In this document: positions 60,171 through 60,327 of the stretch, piece after piece
Position numbering within the stretch: the stretch's first letter is position 1
How the letters are laid out: the number at the start of each line of letters is the position of its first letter
Assembly (NCBI RefSeq): GCF_937981445.1
Contig: NZ_CALJON010000058.1
Location: 1 to 60,327, forward strand
Length of the DNA: 60,327 bases
From: an uncultured Veillonella sp.
GTDB lineage: Bacteria; Bacillota; Negativicutes; Veillonellales; Veillonellaceae
Direction: 5' to 3'
The notes under the pieces: generated by a model
Seen by the model: the letters and a program-made list of their open reading frames with translations, nothing else
What the model was told of the DNA's origin: nothing
The model's database searches: none
Program-made: the position numbers and the translations under genes

Positions 60171-60327
60171 GTAACACCTTAACTTCTAATTTCTTCATAT
60201 TTTGATTCTTCACTGTTTCACTTGTTATATGCTGCTCTACTGCAAAATCATAAGTCCCATTGCTATCACTTATGGTCATACGCTGCGGATGATTCGCTGT
60301 TTTAAACGAAGACTTTGCCACTTCAAT
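60079..60327 (-). CDS. Pilin-like protein, C-terminal part, cut by window edge
   Basis: Open from the right edge to a stop at 60079 (82 codons visible). Sequence features are limited: SDSNGTYDFAVEQHITSET, then KKLEVKVLHENQELISLWTY. A strand-rich end of this kind fits a PilV/GspI-type minor pilin; position directly before the pseudopilin supports that. The GTG at 60321 is internal, with open frame upstream, so the real start is outside the window. Confidence 0.55.
   Translation of the reverse strand: MEVAKSSFKTANHPQRMTISDSNGTYDFAVEQHITSETVKNQNMKKLEVKVLHENQELISLWTYLWEGVEGPSVNEDSAVYK

Overview
The window looks like a piece of the chromosome of a Veillonella-like member of the Negativicutes, that is, a low-GC Firmicute with an outer membrane. 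Both sides of that identity are visible. The diderm side: two trimeric autotransporter adhesins with YadA-type anchors, a MacA/MacB-type efflux system, a Psd/PssA phospholipid pair and a type IV pilus/pseudopilin operon. The Firmicute side: a pheST T-box leader, a CcpN-like repressor with a PEP synthase regulatory protein, MutS2, strong AGGAGG ribosome binding sites and a holin-like type I toxin. I saw no rRNA, tRNA, insertion sequence, prophage or CRISPR array.

Layout. 1-9.9 kb: the lysS 5' end (running off the left edge), a LysR regulator, an ornithine decarboxylase, small redox and YciI proteins, a TetR/esterase operon with a double palindromic operator, an aldo/keto reductase and a DUF2827-like protein. 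9.9-13.1 kb: a large Ser/Ala-repeat trimeric adhesin split by one in-frame TAA. 13.8-20.2 kb: a SnoaL-like protein, a MarR operon, a nitroreductase, a frameshifted TerC-family gene, a MATE transporter and a threonine aldolase. 20.4-22.0 kb: a second, intact trimeric adhesin. 22.6-32.4 kb: MmcQ/YjbR, surE, an envelope operon (WecG-type transferase, psd, pssA, family 2 glycosyltransferase) downstream of guaB, then recG and rpmB. 32.6-33.0 kb: a compact type I toxin-antitoxin locus. 33.1-51.2 kb: housekeeping genes (dgt; the PSRP, CcpN-like and ppsA module; tyrS, PBP1A, mutS2; a U32 protein; pheST behind a T-box). 51.2-60.3 kb: a thioesterase, MacB permease, ATPase and MacA, then pfkA, a shikimate-kinase-like gene and a pilus operon running off the right edge. 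Almost everything is on the minus strand; the exceptions are the MarR operon, MATE, threonine aldolase, rpmB and the antitoxin RNA.

Two themes stand out. First, short degenerate tandem repeats sit directly behind many stop codons, and several contain copies of the gene's own last codons and stop. Related in-frame repeats lengthen hydrophilic linkers in the pilus proteins, PBP1A and the esterase. Second, regulation is unusually legible here: palindromic operators for the TetR, MarR and LysR genes, a T-box, a possible attenuator before the U32 gene, and the toxin locus. In that locus toxin and antitoxin RNAs share an inverted, homologous promoter-leader, overlap tail to tail at one hairpin, and the toxin Shine-Dalgarno is locked in a 7-bp stem. 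I consider the toxin locus and the stop-interrupted adhesin (with its DUF2827 neighbour) the most rewarding parts.
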